A DNA stretch of 64,000 bases from Nautilus pompilius (GCA_018389105.1 JACATO010002207.1:428501-492500); one strand, 5' to 3'; numbered from the stretch's first letter, positions 1 through 13,640 are shown. Translations and numbers: made by a program. The notes: generated from the letters alone by a model not told the origin.

Positions 1-1292
1 TAAACGGATAAGAAAAATCCAAAAATATAATGAGTGCTCAGTAATTATATTGCATGTATCTACTTTCCTTGATGTGCAAGCACAGGGGCACTTGTTCGTT
101 GTTTAGATAACTACCTGTCGGCTAACAAACTCACGTGCAATAACGGAGTAAACTGGATTAATCTAGTTTATAACTGAAACGAACTCCTTGCTACTTGATT
201 ACAATAACAAGGCATTACAAGAGAAGGTGACGTCAATGAACTCCTACAAAGAGAACAAGTAAACTTTCTAGAATAAATAGACCTCCAATATTTGTGTTTC
301 GATTTTGATTTTAATATTAGAACTAATAAATGCTTTAATGGAATAAAAATTTGCATTACATCAGAGGGAGAAAACAAAGCACAACTTCACCAAAAGGACA
401 TGCCCTAAAAACAACAAATATACCCGAACATTTCTCAATATAAAATTTTTCGCGTTCTCACAAAAATTAATCTCAATTATAAATAAACAGAAAGAAAGTG
501 ACGTTCAAATCATTTCAAATCATGAAGTGCACAATAAAATCCAGAAAAATAAGTTGATTTTTTTTTATTATTGTTTAATAAGGTCATCTTTCTTTTCCGA
601 ATTCGTGTTGCTGTAATTTTCCTGCCAATGCCATTCTTTCGTACGAATATTTTTTTTCCTGGTTCTCAAAAGCATTTTAATATAAACTTGGTAAATATCT
701 TTAATCCTACTTTTTCCCCGTTCTTTTAACTCATTCGTCCACTCTTTTCCACTCTTCGAAATAACCGTTTAAATATATTTCATACTCTACATTCATAAAT
801 CCAAATGTTTCCTACGTTTACAATAAATCTATGAATGTTTCGGATAAAAAAAAAACAATTTTTAGTTACATTTTACAGAAAAATATTTTAAAATACATGA
901 ATTGACTAACTATAATATTTTGTAGTATGTTTTGAATTTAACATTTTGAAGGTTTTTATATATAAACATTGAATTAGTCATATTATTAATATGTTCATCA
1001 CAGTATATAATCATTATCCTAGTGTTTGAATACTTTGAAATTTATAATTCCTTTTATTAAAAAAGAAAGATTTTGACCATGGTATTAATTCACAACAATA
1101 CAAGATTCTGTTCTCTTCTCGTTGGATAAATCTCGTTTCTGCTTGTGACGTCATTTTGTGGTTCTAAAAACGTTGCAATTTATGTATTAGCATTTTTGCC
1201 ACATTAAATTAATGGTGAAGGAAGACTTTTCTTCCCATGTAGAAAATAATATATACATCATTATTTGTTTATTAGGCTATATAAAAAAGTGT
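1..1292. other. AT-rich intergenic DNA, no gene seen
   Basis: The stretch is low in GC with scattered A and T runs. No open frame looks like protein and no transposon core is readable. Two perfect CRE octamers (TGACGTCA) occur at 228-235 and 1146-1153. The second lies about 150 bases upstream of the candidate exon that follows and could be part of its promoter, but nothing else supports that. Confidence 0.5.
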
Positions 1293-1394
1293 ATGCAACA
1301 ACGATGTGCATGCAACTTACTGGTGTTATTTCTTGTTTCCTATTGCTCTGTTTATGCGAATTTCATGGAGACCGAGCGTGGCACCGTTTCGAAT
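1293..1394 (+). CDS. Candidate first coding exon with signal peptide
   Basis: This is a possible host exon; the product is not recognised. From the ATG at 1293 the frame encodes a short polar start, then a hydrophobic core (NLLVLFLVSYCSV), then an Ala-X-like cleavage site (VYA before NF), then METERGTVSN. This is the layout of a secretory signal peptide of about 22 residues. The exon ends in phase 0 at a strong donor, AAT|GTAAGT, at 1394/1395. The same frame is open upstream to an ATG at 1212, which would bury the signal peptide, so I prefer 1293 although its context (aaaagtgtATG) is weak. A TATATAAAA string at 1278-1286 is too close to this ATG to be its TATA box. No matching downstream exon was found. 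It could be chance: hydrophobic runs and GTAAGT both arise easily in AT-rich DNA. Confidence 0.22.
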
Positions 1395-4000
1395 GTAAGT
1401 ACACATTATGTGTGCGATCGATTGGAAATTATGCACGAATTAGGTCAATCGTAAAATGGTTTACTAATTTTTTCTTTCCGACTGAAGCGTGGAACCTATA
1501 TCCGATGGAATAGCATAAAACCGAACAGAACAAGTTCGGCAAACTCTCGTCGGTACAGGAATGCCGTTAAAGTTACACTTTAACTTTGAAGAAAGATGTT
1601 AAAATACTGAATCTGATCACGAGCAAGAGTTTGTGAAGCCCTTGGTTTCCTGTTCACCGCAAAACAAGATCCTACGTTTGTGTCGCAGTACAGCGCTAGC
1701 CAATGTGCACAGGCTAACAAGTGTAATTGTCGCAATAGCAGGTATTAGTAAAAGAAATCAAACAGGAAATGGATTCAGGGCGCATTACCAAGACTAACGT
1801 TTGGAATTGGCAGCCTTATGGTTTGCAAAAAGCCAACAGGTCAATGTTGAGACCACCAATGACACCTCGTCATTATCGACGTCGTCGGGTGCTAAGCCGT
1901 TCTATCCTCTCGTCCGGACCTAGCGACGTCAGCAGCGATTCTATATCATTGATTTTTATGTAAGGGAGATTTCCCTCCAAACCATAAAGCTTCCACTATC
2001 AAAAGGACCCTTTAATAAAGCATATCCGAGCGGCGTGTTTATTTTCTTTGATTACACGACTTATCCACTGATTCTCCGGCCAAATCATTCTTCACGTAGG
2101 TCATTATAAACCCTGTTGTTTTAAGTGATGTTGGGTGATGCGGATAAACTCGCTGCTAGAACTGTAATCCCACCAGTGACATTGCCGGCAAACGGCGAGC
2201 TGTCGTCCCTCGAGTAAGCCTTGTCTAACGCGAGGTAAAGTTTCTGTACGTTAACGCACATATTAAAGTCAGATAACTTTAGCAGAATTTCACAAAAGTA
2301 ACTCGTCTGTGCTTAATAATTAATTTTGCATGTCCTAGAGTGGCTGGGTGAAACCGATCATCGGCTAACTACTCAGTTCTTTAAAAACTGTCCTTAGGTC
2401 TGTTTGTTTTTTTTTTCATTTTTATTTTATTGTCTTTTAAGTCGTATCGATTCAAGCCTTTGTCAGCATACATACCTAAATGCTTAGTCCAAATTTTAAA
2501 AATACAATAAATTTCCCCTTTCAAATATAGCAAGGGCAGTTTCTATTGCATACCTCTTGATAGAACCATGACATTAATACGCTGAAGCGCCAAGAATAAA
2601 AAAAAATGGAAAGAAAACATATAAAAACATCGATCTTTCACTAAGTAATTGTGCAATACAAATTTGGTAAATTCGATTTGTACCATTAGGGACAGAAGAA
2701 GAACTGGGAATGTTAAGAAAACAGTATAAAAGAAACGTACTGTACATTAAAAGCTTTTCTAAGGTAAAACGTGTCTTTCAGGATAATTTGGCGTTTCCAT
2801 GCCGTATAGTTGGAGTATTTCCCATTAAATTGAAACACGTTGCTGTAATAAGTGACAATACCTGAAGTATTTCTGCGTTTGTTTGATTATTCCCAGCGCA
2901 GCTCTCGTGTAGCTATCGGTAGGCGACAATAGAGGTAAACTAGAGAAACACATAAGAATGAGACTTGGGCTGAGCAAGTTTCTGCATGCGGGGAAGCCAT
3001 AAGAACTACGACAAAAAGCCTATCACTAGAGACTGGAATACAAGATCACTTCGCTACGTTTATCAGAAAACGTGCTTCCACGCCATTTAATGACCTCGCA
3101 TCTTCTTAAACTGATAAAGGTAAATTAAAAGTTGCTTTTACCTAATCTGTCTGTTGTTCCGAATTTCAGTGAACAGTCACATTCCTTCATTTTACACAAC
3201 TTGCCTAACTCTCGCCATGAAACTCTATATGGGCATACACTAATTAGAACCTCAGAAAGTATTATTTTGTAACGATTTTCATACACTAACCGCACATTTT
3301 AGTTGACAAGAAAATCAACACTATAATACCATTTCAAATCAATCTTTCTTTTAAAGTTTTATTTTGGGTGGGTGGTGAACCAATATACGCAAGCGTTCAA
3401 GATTTTAATTATTTTAATAATCCATAATTGTATCTTATTTAACCAGTTTTGTACAAAGCATTTGCCTACCCCGTCATTAAGCGCAAATATATTACTATGC
3501 AGCATTGCATCTTTTAGAATGGCTGAATACAATTAGAGGCCAATTAACTACAGAAACCTCATTTGTCATTCTACAAGAAGCAGAGCGCCTTTTGCTGAGT
3601 AGCTACTTCTTCTTGGTTAGCATTCACTTCGTTCTACATCGGCGCTCTTTAAGAAAATCTATTAGGCTTTCTCAAACCGAGATTTCTCGCAAATTAAATC
3701 GCTGCAGATCTATAGCTCTGTTAATAACTAGTTACATTTCATCATACTTGTTTTCAATTACTTTCGACATAATTCATTGTTCCCAAAATGAGGGAAACAA
3801 CCCATTCCATCTGTTTGTCTATTTGATTTTGGAAGAGAACCAGGAAATAGAGTAAGTCTTGCGGACGGAAAGATGACACCAAAGGTAAGAAGAAACTAGT
3901 GAATTCAAGCATCGTGCTAAGCCACTAATAAACGTATAGATAATGCTAATTTGATTTTGTTCAGGAGTTACTACAAAGGAAAAACATAAACAGTTACTCC
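1395..4000. other. Unannotated intergenic or intronic DNA
   Basis: I see no recognisable gene or transposon. Frames of 64 and 116 codons at 1769-1963 and 3505-3855 have no domain-like features and are treated as chance. Composition is AT-rich with no CpG cluster. If the candidate exon at 1293-1394 is real, this would be its first intron. Confidence 0.5.
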
Positions 4001-4002
4001 TC

Positions 4003-4168
4003 ATCTATATATATATATATATAGATATATATATATATATAGATAGAGAGAGAGAGAGAGTGTCAATATTATTATTTTAAAAAATATATATAGTGACTTC
4101 TATTTTAACACTAGATCATAATGTTACCTAACTTGCTGGCATGTGAACGTTATTTTAAAATAAAAATT

Positions 4169-4242
<74 letters not shown>

Positions 4243-4327
4243 ATAATAATAATAATAATAAAATAATAATAATAATAATAATAAATATAATAATAATAAT
4301 AATAATATAATAATAATAATAATAATT
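4003..4327. repeat. Compound microsatellite (TA)n, (GA)n, (CTA)n, (TAA)n
   Basis: An alternating TA and GATA tract with a GA run occupies 4003-4061. After about 100 bases of unique AT-rich DNA, about 24 near-perfect CTA units run from 4170 to 4242 and pass without a break into TAA units with single-base slips to about 4327. The switch from CTA to TAA within one array suggests that the second array grew from a point mutation in the first. Confidence 0.9.
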
Positions 4328-7300
4328 CCACTAATAAATAAATTCTAAAGTACAGTTAGACAACTATAATCTATTATACTTTTAAACTTATCACTTTAAA
4401 TGATAATACATGGTAAAAACAAGACGCCATCATGTACAGTATATAATTGTGAACATACCAATTAACTTTCCGGTATTTCATATATAAATCACTTTATTAA
4501 TTCATATAGTTATAAACGGTTAAAAATTCAATCTTTTTTCACACGAGACTTTTTTCATTGTTATGCTTGATAAATTATTTTATTGGTGAATTCGCATATT
4601 TACCACAGAAACAGGAAAATTGTATAAATAAATGTGCGAATTGTACAAACGACATGAATGCAAATGCAACATTTTGCTTAAAAACCATTTTGGTTAATTG
4701 CAATATATTTGCAATTTTAAAAATAAAAGTATACAAATGTTATATTTAATTGCATTTTCAATGTTTCCTTTTCCCCCCAGATGATACAAATTGCCCTTGT
4801 TTACATTTGTGGCTTATTATTTTGTTTTGTATACTTCGTTCCCGAGTTTGGATTTATTCAGATGAAGATTAATTAAGGCGTAGTTTGAAATATTCTGTTT
4901 ATTTACTGCTTTTTGTTTTGTTTTTTACTGCTGTTTTTGCATTTTATTCTCGTTAAAATCTAGATATACATCTGATACTTTCTCTAGTTACAGTTTGTTA
5001 TCTAATCTGCCACCAACCAATATTTTACAATATATGAAATATTTCAAAATACGTCGCTTTTACTATGGTTTGTCGTATAGTCTATTGTTAATTCTTGGAT
5101 ACATGGATTATCCCTTTTATTATATTTCCGACTACATTATTCTCGAAAACGGCTTTCCTCTATTTGACATTTATATTTCCTACTTGGTTTTCTCTTAGTT
5201 TAAATATTTGTGTTGTTTTAGATGCATTATTTATTTAGATTTCACTGACTCACAGAACGCACTAGCGGAGAGAGCGGATACACCTGCAAGATATTCAAAG
5301 ATTCTATTATTGAGTCTTACTGATATACATTAAAAATTGTTCCTTTGTGCTTGACTCAAAATCACAATAAATTTAATTAAAAAGATTAATTGATAACGTA
5401 TTATATATAGTTCTGTTATACGTCATAACGTAATACCAATTCTTAAGGCAGTTCTAGACGTAATTTCTTCTTAGTAAAACCATCTTGCATTTTTATTGTT
5501 TTTTTATAATGCGTACCAGAGATTACGCAAAATATAAAATGTTGATGCTTAAGTACGAAGATATCTGGCGATTGATGACTAATGCTATTTTTCCCTGCCT
5601 GAGACCTAATAACAAATATTAATTGCAACCATGCATTTGTACTCCGGCCAAGATACTTTGAAGACAAAAGGCGATAACTAAGTACTTTAGCAAAACTTAC
5701 ATCTTTAAAAATCTGATGAAAATAATTAAAATGCACTTATATATGCTTGTGTATTTCTTTTGATGCATCTTCTCTCGCATTTCGGATACACTAGAGGAAG
5801 GATCGCCATCATGCAAGCAACTCTGACTGGCTCTGATACCTGACAAAACTATTAAGGTTTGGCTGAAGGATTTCGGGAACTAAACAAAAAATAATTATTT
5901 TTAAACAGATTTTATTCCTACTTTGAACGTTTTGCTGTGTAGATTCTAAAATGTAAATATAATCAAATTTGAAGTTGACGGAGAATTTCTGGTTATTAAG
6001 TCGCCTGGTGGCAATATGTTCCTGTTTACAGACTTCGTTTCACCTGTTAGCAAGTTGCAGGCCACGCACAGAGTCGCTGGTAGATTTATCTGCTCACAGG
6101 TAACCGCAAGATCTAACTGACTTAATTGCAGTCCTTGCGTGTGAGATATCTAGCTCCAGAAGTAAGGTGTACGCGGGCATTGTAGCTTGCTCGATCTCAG
6201 CATAAAGGTACTACTTTATACAAGAAAGCCTCTTATTTGAACATCATATATTTTGTATTATATATATATATAGGTTTTTTATTGTTGCTAAGTTGTCTAT
6301 GCGATTTGCTAGCTCGCAAGACGATGTTTTACTAATTAGCAAATTCTTAAGGCAGTGTCGTTTTCTTTGAAAAACCTTCCCAAAGTCAAGCAGACTTTTC
6401 CATCAACGATTCTACTGATCGAAAAGCTTCCCACTATATTTTAGTGTAGTGCTCTCAGGATTACATTGCTTTTGGTTTGCGTACATTGTCAAATATTCTT
6501 TGCTGATTTTAGAACTCTAGTGTCTTCAATTTCAGGTCAGATGTGCGTACTGAGAAGGTATCTCGTTATGATACAAACACCGTGCCTTTTAAAGTACCTT
6601 TGGAAATGAATTCAATTATAATAAGAAATTTATAAAGTATTTGATAATCTAAAAAGCTTCAGTGCCTTATTAAAAAATTTAAAACGTATTTTAACCATAT
6701 ACTATTTCTTTCTTTTATTTTTTACTTGTTTGTCCGACATAGATTAAGCAGCGCTATATGAAGTAAAGCTAAAACGTTTGATGTTCGCAGCTGATGCCGG
6801 AGACTTAATTGAGCTGCTCGTGCTTCAAACAGCCTCCAGCGTGTTTGTCCCGTCTTGATCGCAGATAGGTGTCGGGGTTGGCTATAAATCAGATATTTTG
6901 TACGTCTAAAATCACCATCGAATACACTGCGAAGTCGCTACGCAGACGTGTAGACGCTGCCAAAAAAAAAAAATTTGAATGGGGCGACCTAAGGTCAGGT
7001 CAGGGTACTGAAATCCATGGCTGAGAGACGGCGTGAATCCCCATTGGAAATGGTCAGGTTTAGCACATTTCCTTGGCGCGTTTTCTTCTCACTCTTCCTC
7101 ATCAGCAGGGAGATTTATTCCCGGATGCTGCAGTTTCCGCCCTCGTCTAAAAAAAAAAAAACAACCTCTAGTAGGGTTTACTGCTTTCTCGCTGCGGGTA
7201 ACTGGTGACTGACTCTCATTCTGACTACCGTTCAATAGACCCCAAAACATACCTAAGTAACTACTCGCTCGGTCATCCAGACAGATGTCTCACGCTCCCT

Positions 7301-9390
7301 CCCCAAACCCTTCTGGCTCCCTGCTGAGCGATGCCCTTCGACCACGAGAGTCGTGACGTGATTTTGAAAAGAAAAAGAAGAAAATTCGAATTTAAAAAGA
7401 AAAAAAAATTGCTTCGGCGACAAAGACAAGCATCCTTAGGCAATCCGGAAATTATAACCGAGACATTTCTCGCTGGCACACTTGCTGCAAAAATTTGAAT
7501 ACTTTGAAACTACCTATCAGATCTCCTTTTTTTTACTTTAACTTGTTCTAGGTAAATTGAATAAATCCAATCTCTCCGCATGCCCACCTAACATGCGGTT
7601 AGTAACACCAGTTTAATTTAAATCTTCATATTCCTCGCCTGCTTCGTGCAATACTTCCATCATGAAGATCAGGTTTGATATCCTTGGCTTTAGCTAAGAC
7701 CTTACTTTACCCTGATCTCGTATTTTTTGAAGAACGAAATGTTATTCAGGGCAATTGGTAACATTTTTTTTAATAATGTAATGCTGCTTTTTTTCGTTTT
7801 TCAACAAAAAGACAACATTACTATTCGCTTATCCATTCAGATGAGAGCAATTCCGGTTCTAAACCTCCTTTTTCAAATTTTGAAAAAATAGAAATACAAA
7901 GTGCATCTTTACCGATGTTATTTCCAAAGGTCACCTTTAAAGTTGGGCAGCATAAGTCCGGTGACATAAACGGCACAAGTTAAACAATGCGGAGATCTGT
8001 ATCACTGGCACAAACAATCCATTTTAGTTTTTTTTTGTTGTTTTTTTTTTCTGCTTCTTTTAACAAAGACTTTCTTGTCTTTAGCAACGGCTGTTAATAT
8101 AGACAAAAAACCCCCGTGGTGATAGTCAGCATGCAGATTTCATAGACGTACCGTTAAGGATTTGCTTTTGGAAATAGATATTGAACGTTCATCTTTAAAT
8201 CTGTATAGTGATTAAAAGATACAAATGCAACTACAATTTAAAATGAAAAGACAAACAAAGGTCACTATAGCCAAAAGCATTTGTATTTGTTCAACATAAG
8301 CCGGCATCGTCGCAAGAGGGTGTAACAAAGTATATTCTTTGAATGCATTGTCCTCATTAAACAAGCTAACAAGCGGTTTTATTTCAGTCTGTGACATTTT
8401 GGGTATTTTTTTTTTTTAATTATGATACAGCCCAAACCTACGGCAGTATTATCTACACTCCAGACCATGATGGATGTGCGGGCCGAAGCCACGCCCCCTT
8501 CCTATAAGGAAGTTCAATGACCAAAGGCAGAAAAATAAAGATTACTAAACCCTGATTTCGATTTCCTTAACAAAATCCACAGTTTACATCTATGTCCAGG
8601 GACCTAGATGTCAATTAGACGCTGATTTAATAAAAAGGAAAGATGTTGGTAGAAAATAAAAACAAACAAACAGGTATTTACTGGAGTGTAAAAGTGTTCT
8701 GACAGGTAAAGTGTAATCGGGAATTATAGTGAGCAGCAAACAGGAATGGTTCGTTTAAAGAATACCACTGTCGTTAATTATTAAACAAAGGTTCTTTTAT
8801 GTTTGCAGGTGTATGTTTCCAGCTAACATTACAAACGCTTTATTCAAGGCAGCGCTGAGGTATCACCGTTTAGCATTGTCTGATACTGCCGCCTGTTGTG
8901 CTTCAGTAACAGACCATGACTCCGGCCGCCTCCTACGTACGCACTTTCTGTAGTTGTCGGAAATAAAACCGATCAGTCATCTTGCGTAAATAAGTTATGC
9001 GTCTGTCTGCACGATGCCATTTGAAAAACTTTTTTTTTTCCCTGAATAAAATTACACTCAAAAACAGTATCTAATATGTCGATTTAACGCTCTGTATATC
9101 ACGTGAAGTACATTTGCATCATACTAATCTTCAAATCTGTACTAGTCAGCACAAGCTGAGCCACAGGATAATACGCACTGCTTTAGTATATCGCGTTTTA
9201 GCGTCAAACCTGTATCGCTCCATCACCCGAGTGTTTCGCATTACGGGCGTGTTGATTCATTTTCGTTCTTGCTTATACCACCTACGGTTCATCTTGTTTT
9301 GGATCTCAGACAGAACCTTTTTTTTCATGAAATGTGCAGAGAAAAAAGGGTTACAGAGAGCTCCATTCCCAGAATTTCGGAATTTTTGAT
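4328..9390. other. AT-rich intergenic DNA, no gene seen
   Basis: This 5 kb holds only short chance open frames (under 100 codons) and scattered poly-A/T runs, for example near 6961, 7148, 8034 and 8408. A small TA run lies at 6261-6272. A short direct duplication (aggtcaggtcaggg) lies near 6993-7006. I could not read any transposase, reverse transcriptase or RNA gene in it. Confidence 0.45.
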
Positions 9391-9393
9391 TTT

Positions 9394-9780
9394 CTTGGAT
9401 TACTGCTGTACTATTATTACTCGCCGAAGTGTATAAATTTTTTTCCCCATGAAACTAATACTGAGGTGTGGTCTGCGACCGACGGCCGACCTGTTTTCGG
9501 TTCTGTCGTGTGGTCACAAGACAGATTTTTCAGAGAGATGGTGAGATTCATGCGGTTTGATAAGTTAAAAGGAACTGTACAAAGCGCATTGCCGAGCACA
9601 ACTTCGCTCCATTCATAGATGCAGGGGAAATGTCAATTGCTGCTTTACCAGGGCTGTTCATTTCAGGTATTAATGCGACCACTGACGAGTAGTTAGCGTC
9701 TCTCGGTGGTTGCTGCGATTGTCACCAAAACATCTCAACCAAACTAGGCAAATGAAGTTTTCGAGATGTAGTGGATTCGC
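9394..9780 (+). mobile_element. piggyBac-like transposase remnant
   Basis: This is a decayed DNA transposon. The open frame near 9460-9570 reads TEVWSATDGRPVFGSVVW, then RDRF-like QDRFFREMVRFMRFDKL. This is the N-terminal part of the piggyBac DDD transposase domain (family pattern: W, GRPIF, MSRNRF, ILRFLRFD). After a frameshift near 9570 the next frame continues with EHNFAPFID, and about 25 residues on NATTDE followed by a stop and LASLGGCC. This matches the family's DKFAPI and TxDEQLxxFRGRC boxes in the right order and spacing. Nothing convincing is readable past about 9780, so the later catalytic part and the ends are lost or too diverged. PGBD-type domesticated genes share these motifs, but the broken frame argues for a dead transposon. 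Confidence 0.68.
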
Positions 9781-10720
9781 GACATCCACTGAAAGTCAGA
9801 TATATCTGAGTCGACAGTCGTGAACTCGACGAGATCCAAATTACGGTTCACGAGTCGTGTTTAGCCATAGTTTCGCACAAGCAGGAATAAAATCTGTGCC
9901 AGCTGTTTCACCGACGTTCAGTATCTTCTGAATAAGAGTTTCACACTGTTTGGCACACTTCTGAAAAACAAAAAACAAAAAGAGAGACACCAAGCAAACG
10001 TTACCCTCAGGGAACAGACAGGAGCACTCCTGTAACTCTGGCCTCGATGGGCAACTCACCGTGGTCAGTGACGTTCTCAAGACAAGCTGCACTACTTGTT
10101 ACCTTTAAGCATTACGACGCTGAAGTCAATGCTGATCATGAAAACGAGGCTGAACCATCGTTTAGCACTGAAACACGCAAAATGTTTGGTTGGCAACTTT
10201 GTCTATCTGTTAGATTAACACGTGTGAGCGACCAACGGGATGGGAATTTGGCACTTTTATGAACATGCTGAATACAGCTTGAACATATATATATATATTT
10301 TTGGAGGGTACAATTCCCAGATTGAAAGGACGAAAGGAGATTGATAACGATCGAGTTGGAAAAATCCATGCAGTTTGACCATCAGATTCGCAGACCAAAA
10401 AATCTGAGAACTCTTTGGGAGGATGCCAAGAGAAGCTAATAATATAGGTTTCGAAGCTGTTTACTCTTTAAAGGGCGTCGTTACACATTCTAGGTATGGC
10501 CGATGGAGTATTTTTTTTTTTTTTTTGCTTGTGATCCGAGAACAAAAAATTAAAAAGGAATGTGTGACTTGTGCGGACAACTGGTGTGCAACAATCGCAG
10601 CAATTCTCGACCGCACTAAACGCAGTAAGCCGTACAGTGTACAGACCGAAATACAAAACACCTGGAATTGTAACGTTTTATTCCAGGTAGCTGCGTCTAT
10701 GGGACTTTCACTGAAGAACT
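9781..10720. other. Intergenic DNA with a possible faint Tc1 trace
   Basis: Several overlapping short frames occur on both strands and none is convincing. Around 10,395-10,437 a frame reads LRTLWEDAKRS, which recalls the NPIENLWxxxKR box of Tc1 transposases, but the flanks do not extend the match. I treat the trace as unproven. Confidence 0.3.
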
Positions 10721-10726
10721 GTTTTT

Positions 10727-10763
10727 ATTTTATTATTATTATTATTATTATTATATTATTATA

Positions 10764-10827
<64 letters not shown>

Positions 10828-10837
10828 ATTATTATTA

Positions 10838-10925
<88 letters not shown>
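10727..10925. repeat. (TTA)n microsatellite, about 200 bp
   Basis: An ATT/TTA array with single-base slips that shift phase at several places. Because TTA/TAT/ATT read as Leu, Tyr and Ile with no stop, it creates a long artificial open frame of poly-Ile/Tyr/Leu across 10,423-10,998. The array is not coding. Confidence 0.95.
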
Positions 10926-11500
10926 CTTGTTTTATTTTTTTCGCTTTGCGTTCAATAAAGGTGAAACACAGTTTGGAACGAACTTCTACCTTAAATGAAG
11001 TTACTTTTGGCTATTGAGAGGCTTTTTGCTGCAGCCAGTTGACCACAAATAATGAAAAGAGCCTCGCTTCAGGCGGTATAGGTTAAGTTGACGAGGTATA
11101 CGAAGGGTTAAGGATTTGAATTTTGTTTCATTTAACTAACTTTTTTTCTTAAGTTTATTCGCTATCACTCTCTTTGTACATCTTAACATGTATTAGTACC
11201 TGCACAGTGTGCATGCTAAATAAAATTGTAATTAACTACAAAAATTTATATTTTAAAATGCGAGACAGTGACAACTGATTTCCGAACGCTTTGCATGCAA
11301 ATTTCCTCAGTTCTGCAGTTAAAATGACAATTAAAAATTTACTTAGTCAACCGGTTTCCGCCTAAATAGCAATGGCATACGCCTAAAAATATAATAATTA
11401 ATAATTGTGCATTGAGTCCTACAGCAGTCTGCAAAAGTGAGCAGTTGATTTATCCGAATGGCTATAATGGTTGCAAATAGTTGTTAAACCATACAAACAG
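10926..11500. other. AT-rich intergenic DNA
   Basis: No open frame, repeat or RNA structure is recognised between the two trinucleotide arrays. The DNA is AT-rich without CpG clustering. Confidence 0.5.
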
Positions 11501-11504
11501 TGGA

Positions 11505-11557
<53 letters not shown>

Positions 11558-11572
11558 GTAGTAGTAGTAGTA

Positions 11573-11622
<50 letters not shown>
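11505..11622. repeat. (ATT)n then (AGT)n microsatellite
   Basis: About eighteen ATT units pass directly into about twenty AGT units near 11,557. One slip lies in the second array near 11,572. As at 4.2 kb, two related trinucleotide arrays abut, which points to replacement of one unit by a point-mutated one that then expanded. Confidence 0.93.
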
Positions 11623-11623
<1 letters not shown>

Positions 11624-11794
11624 AATAAAATTATTTTGAAACAAATACAATATACACCACGCATCTTTCATCAATTCATGTACCGGTAACAGATACATTG
11701 AACAACCAAAGAAATCTTGCTTCTTATACTTTTATGCCATTTTGCTACTATTTCATTATGTATTTTATCGCGTTAGATTTGCTGAAGTGTTTTA

Positions 11795-11806
11795 TGAGAG
11801 AGAGAG

Positions 11807-11861
<55 letters not shown>

Positions 11862-11980
11862 AACAGAGACAGATAAACAGAGAGAGAGCAGAGACAGCCC
11901 GATAAACAGAGAGAGAGAGAGAGACAGAGACAGATAAACAGAGAGAGAGAGAGTGTGTGTGGGGGGGGTGTGTGTGTGTG
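11795..11980. repeat. (GA)n array with a 20-bp higher-order unit, G8 run and (GT)n
   Basis: An almost pure GA tract runs to about 11,860. Imperfect units of the form GACAGATAAACAGAGAGAG follow and recur four times to about 11,950. The array ends in GTGTGTG, a run of eight Gs, and GTGTGTGTG. The GA strand reads as Arg/Glu in all frames, so its long open frames are artefacts. Confidence 0.92.
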
Positions 11981-12344
11981 TCAAGGTTGTAGACTACCAC
12001 CCAAATATAAGAATGCAAAAGGGAATGGTCTTGTGCGATCAGGGTTCCATTACATCTGTTGTAATAGGCTTCATCGTGTTTATCTTTTATAATCATTTAC
12101 TAATAACGTTCGTTTAACTCTATGCACTAATAAACTGATTGTACGGGAAATATGGCATATTTCCCTGGTGAGACCACAGTTATGACTGTCATGACTATAT
12201 AAATGTAAATAATGTCACTGTACTACTAAATAGAATATAAATGATTTATTATTGAGACGATTAATTGCCAATAATAATAATAATCTGAATATCCTTGACA
12301 AGAGTAGAAGGATAACGTGAACCCGCTGGGCGAGTCGTTTTTGG

Positions 12345-13640
12345 ATGATGGGTTGTGATCAAGGACTCCGACCCTCAAATCAGGAAAAGTGCATAATGAG
12401 AATAATATCAACAAAGGGAAATGTCTCCTATCAAGAAATTTTAAAATCTATTAAAATACAAAGGCTTAGAAATATAAATCACCAAGATGTGGGAAATGAG
12501 AAATATCACGGTTTCTACCGTAATAAGTACATTAGCAAGACTTTAAAGAAAGGACTGATGAAGAACATCAGTAAGAAAGAAACACCAACAGAACGAGAAC
12601 AGAAGGCCATAATACTAGAAACAGGTCACACCTGAACAACCTGAGATCATGGTTTGGTCCAGATAACAGAAGCAGAAGCACACTTCTCATAGAAGGCAAT
12701 ACATGTTGTGACATAAGAATTAAAGAAACGTAACTAACTCTAGAAGACTATTAACAAGGTACAAAATGCCTCCTTCAGAAGCAGGTTTTCAAGACTTGCA
12801 TCTACCTAGATGTGAAGAGAAAGGGGCGACTCGGAAGACTTGACAATAACAACGGTTTAGATATTTACTTAAGAAAACAAATGGTGACAGTCTACTCAAG
12901 TTAGTATACGAACATGAGAGATCAAAGATAAATCGCAAGGTGTACAGAGCCACAAAGTACAAACCAGAGACAGAAACAGTTAAGTTGATTAAAAATGACA
13001 GTGAATCAGCAACATAGAAACCGATACGTGGCCAGTACACTACCAAAATGGAATGAGCAACCGTATGTAAATCGAGAGAAAACCAAACAACAGTGAAGAA
13101 TTTCTAAACTAAAACCAGAAACTGGGGAACCGATAATACTAGCACACGACCAAAGTTTAAGCACCAGAGAGTACCAAATCTTATGAAACATGATATGAAT
13201 AGAAAATACAGAATGCGCGGAGCGCTCAGGTGATAGAACACGCGGAAATAGAGAATGATAAGAGAGAGCCAAAAATGAAGCATCTACTGAGAAGACTTTA
13301 AATAAGACACAAATACAATCACATAACAAAGCCAACCAAGGTAGAAGCAAGCATTAAAATAACAGCAACACACTACAATAACGGTAAAAGATGAACAGAA
13401 CGAACACTGATAGAGAGACAAGTAGACTGAATACAGACACTTGAAACTTACATGAGATCTCGACAAACACCGTCATGATAAAACCCAGATCATCTATAAA
13501 TAGTAAAGAGATAATCTGTGTCTATAAATAATGATCTGGTTCCAGAAGAGAAAGAACCAGATAAAGATTCTAAATCGAAAGACTTCGAATAGGAAAAAAT
13601 ATAAGATGGTGAATCTAACAGAAATATGAGAAAAAGAAGT
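12345..13640 (+). mobile_element. Degenerate LINE (R2/R4-like RT, C-terminal part)
   Basis: The plus strand is A-rich and protein-like in shifting frames. Around 12,745-12,830 it reads RRLLTRYKMPPSEAGFQDL and HLPRCEEKGATRKT. Around 12,855-12,970 it reads YLLKKTNGDSLLKLVYEHERS, and near 13,015-13,045 KPIRGQYTTKM. The order and spacing resemble the region just after the reverse transcriptase in a LINE family that I recall as common in cephalopods (MHHPxADVDRLYIPRAxGGRGL; LVxxHE; KPLHGQY). That family appears to belong to the group with a restriction-like endonuclease. Many stops and frameshifts mark it as old. The open frame at 12,345-12,635 (rich in Lys, Asn and Ile) and the Lys/Glu-rich DNA to about 13,640 may belong to the same copy but could not be placed. 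The match is from memory only. Confidence 0.55.

Noticed and set aside
10423-10998. 191-codon frame ending in poly-Ile/Tyr/Leu
   Set aside because: Most of it is the (TTA)n microsatellite. The first 70 codons show no domain and begin in ordinary AT-rich DNA.
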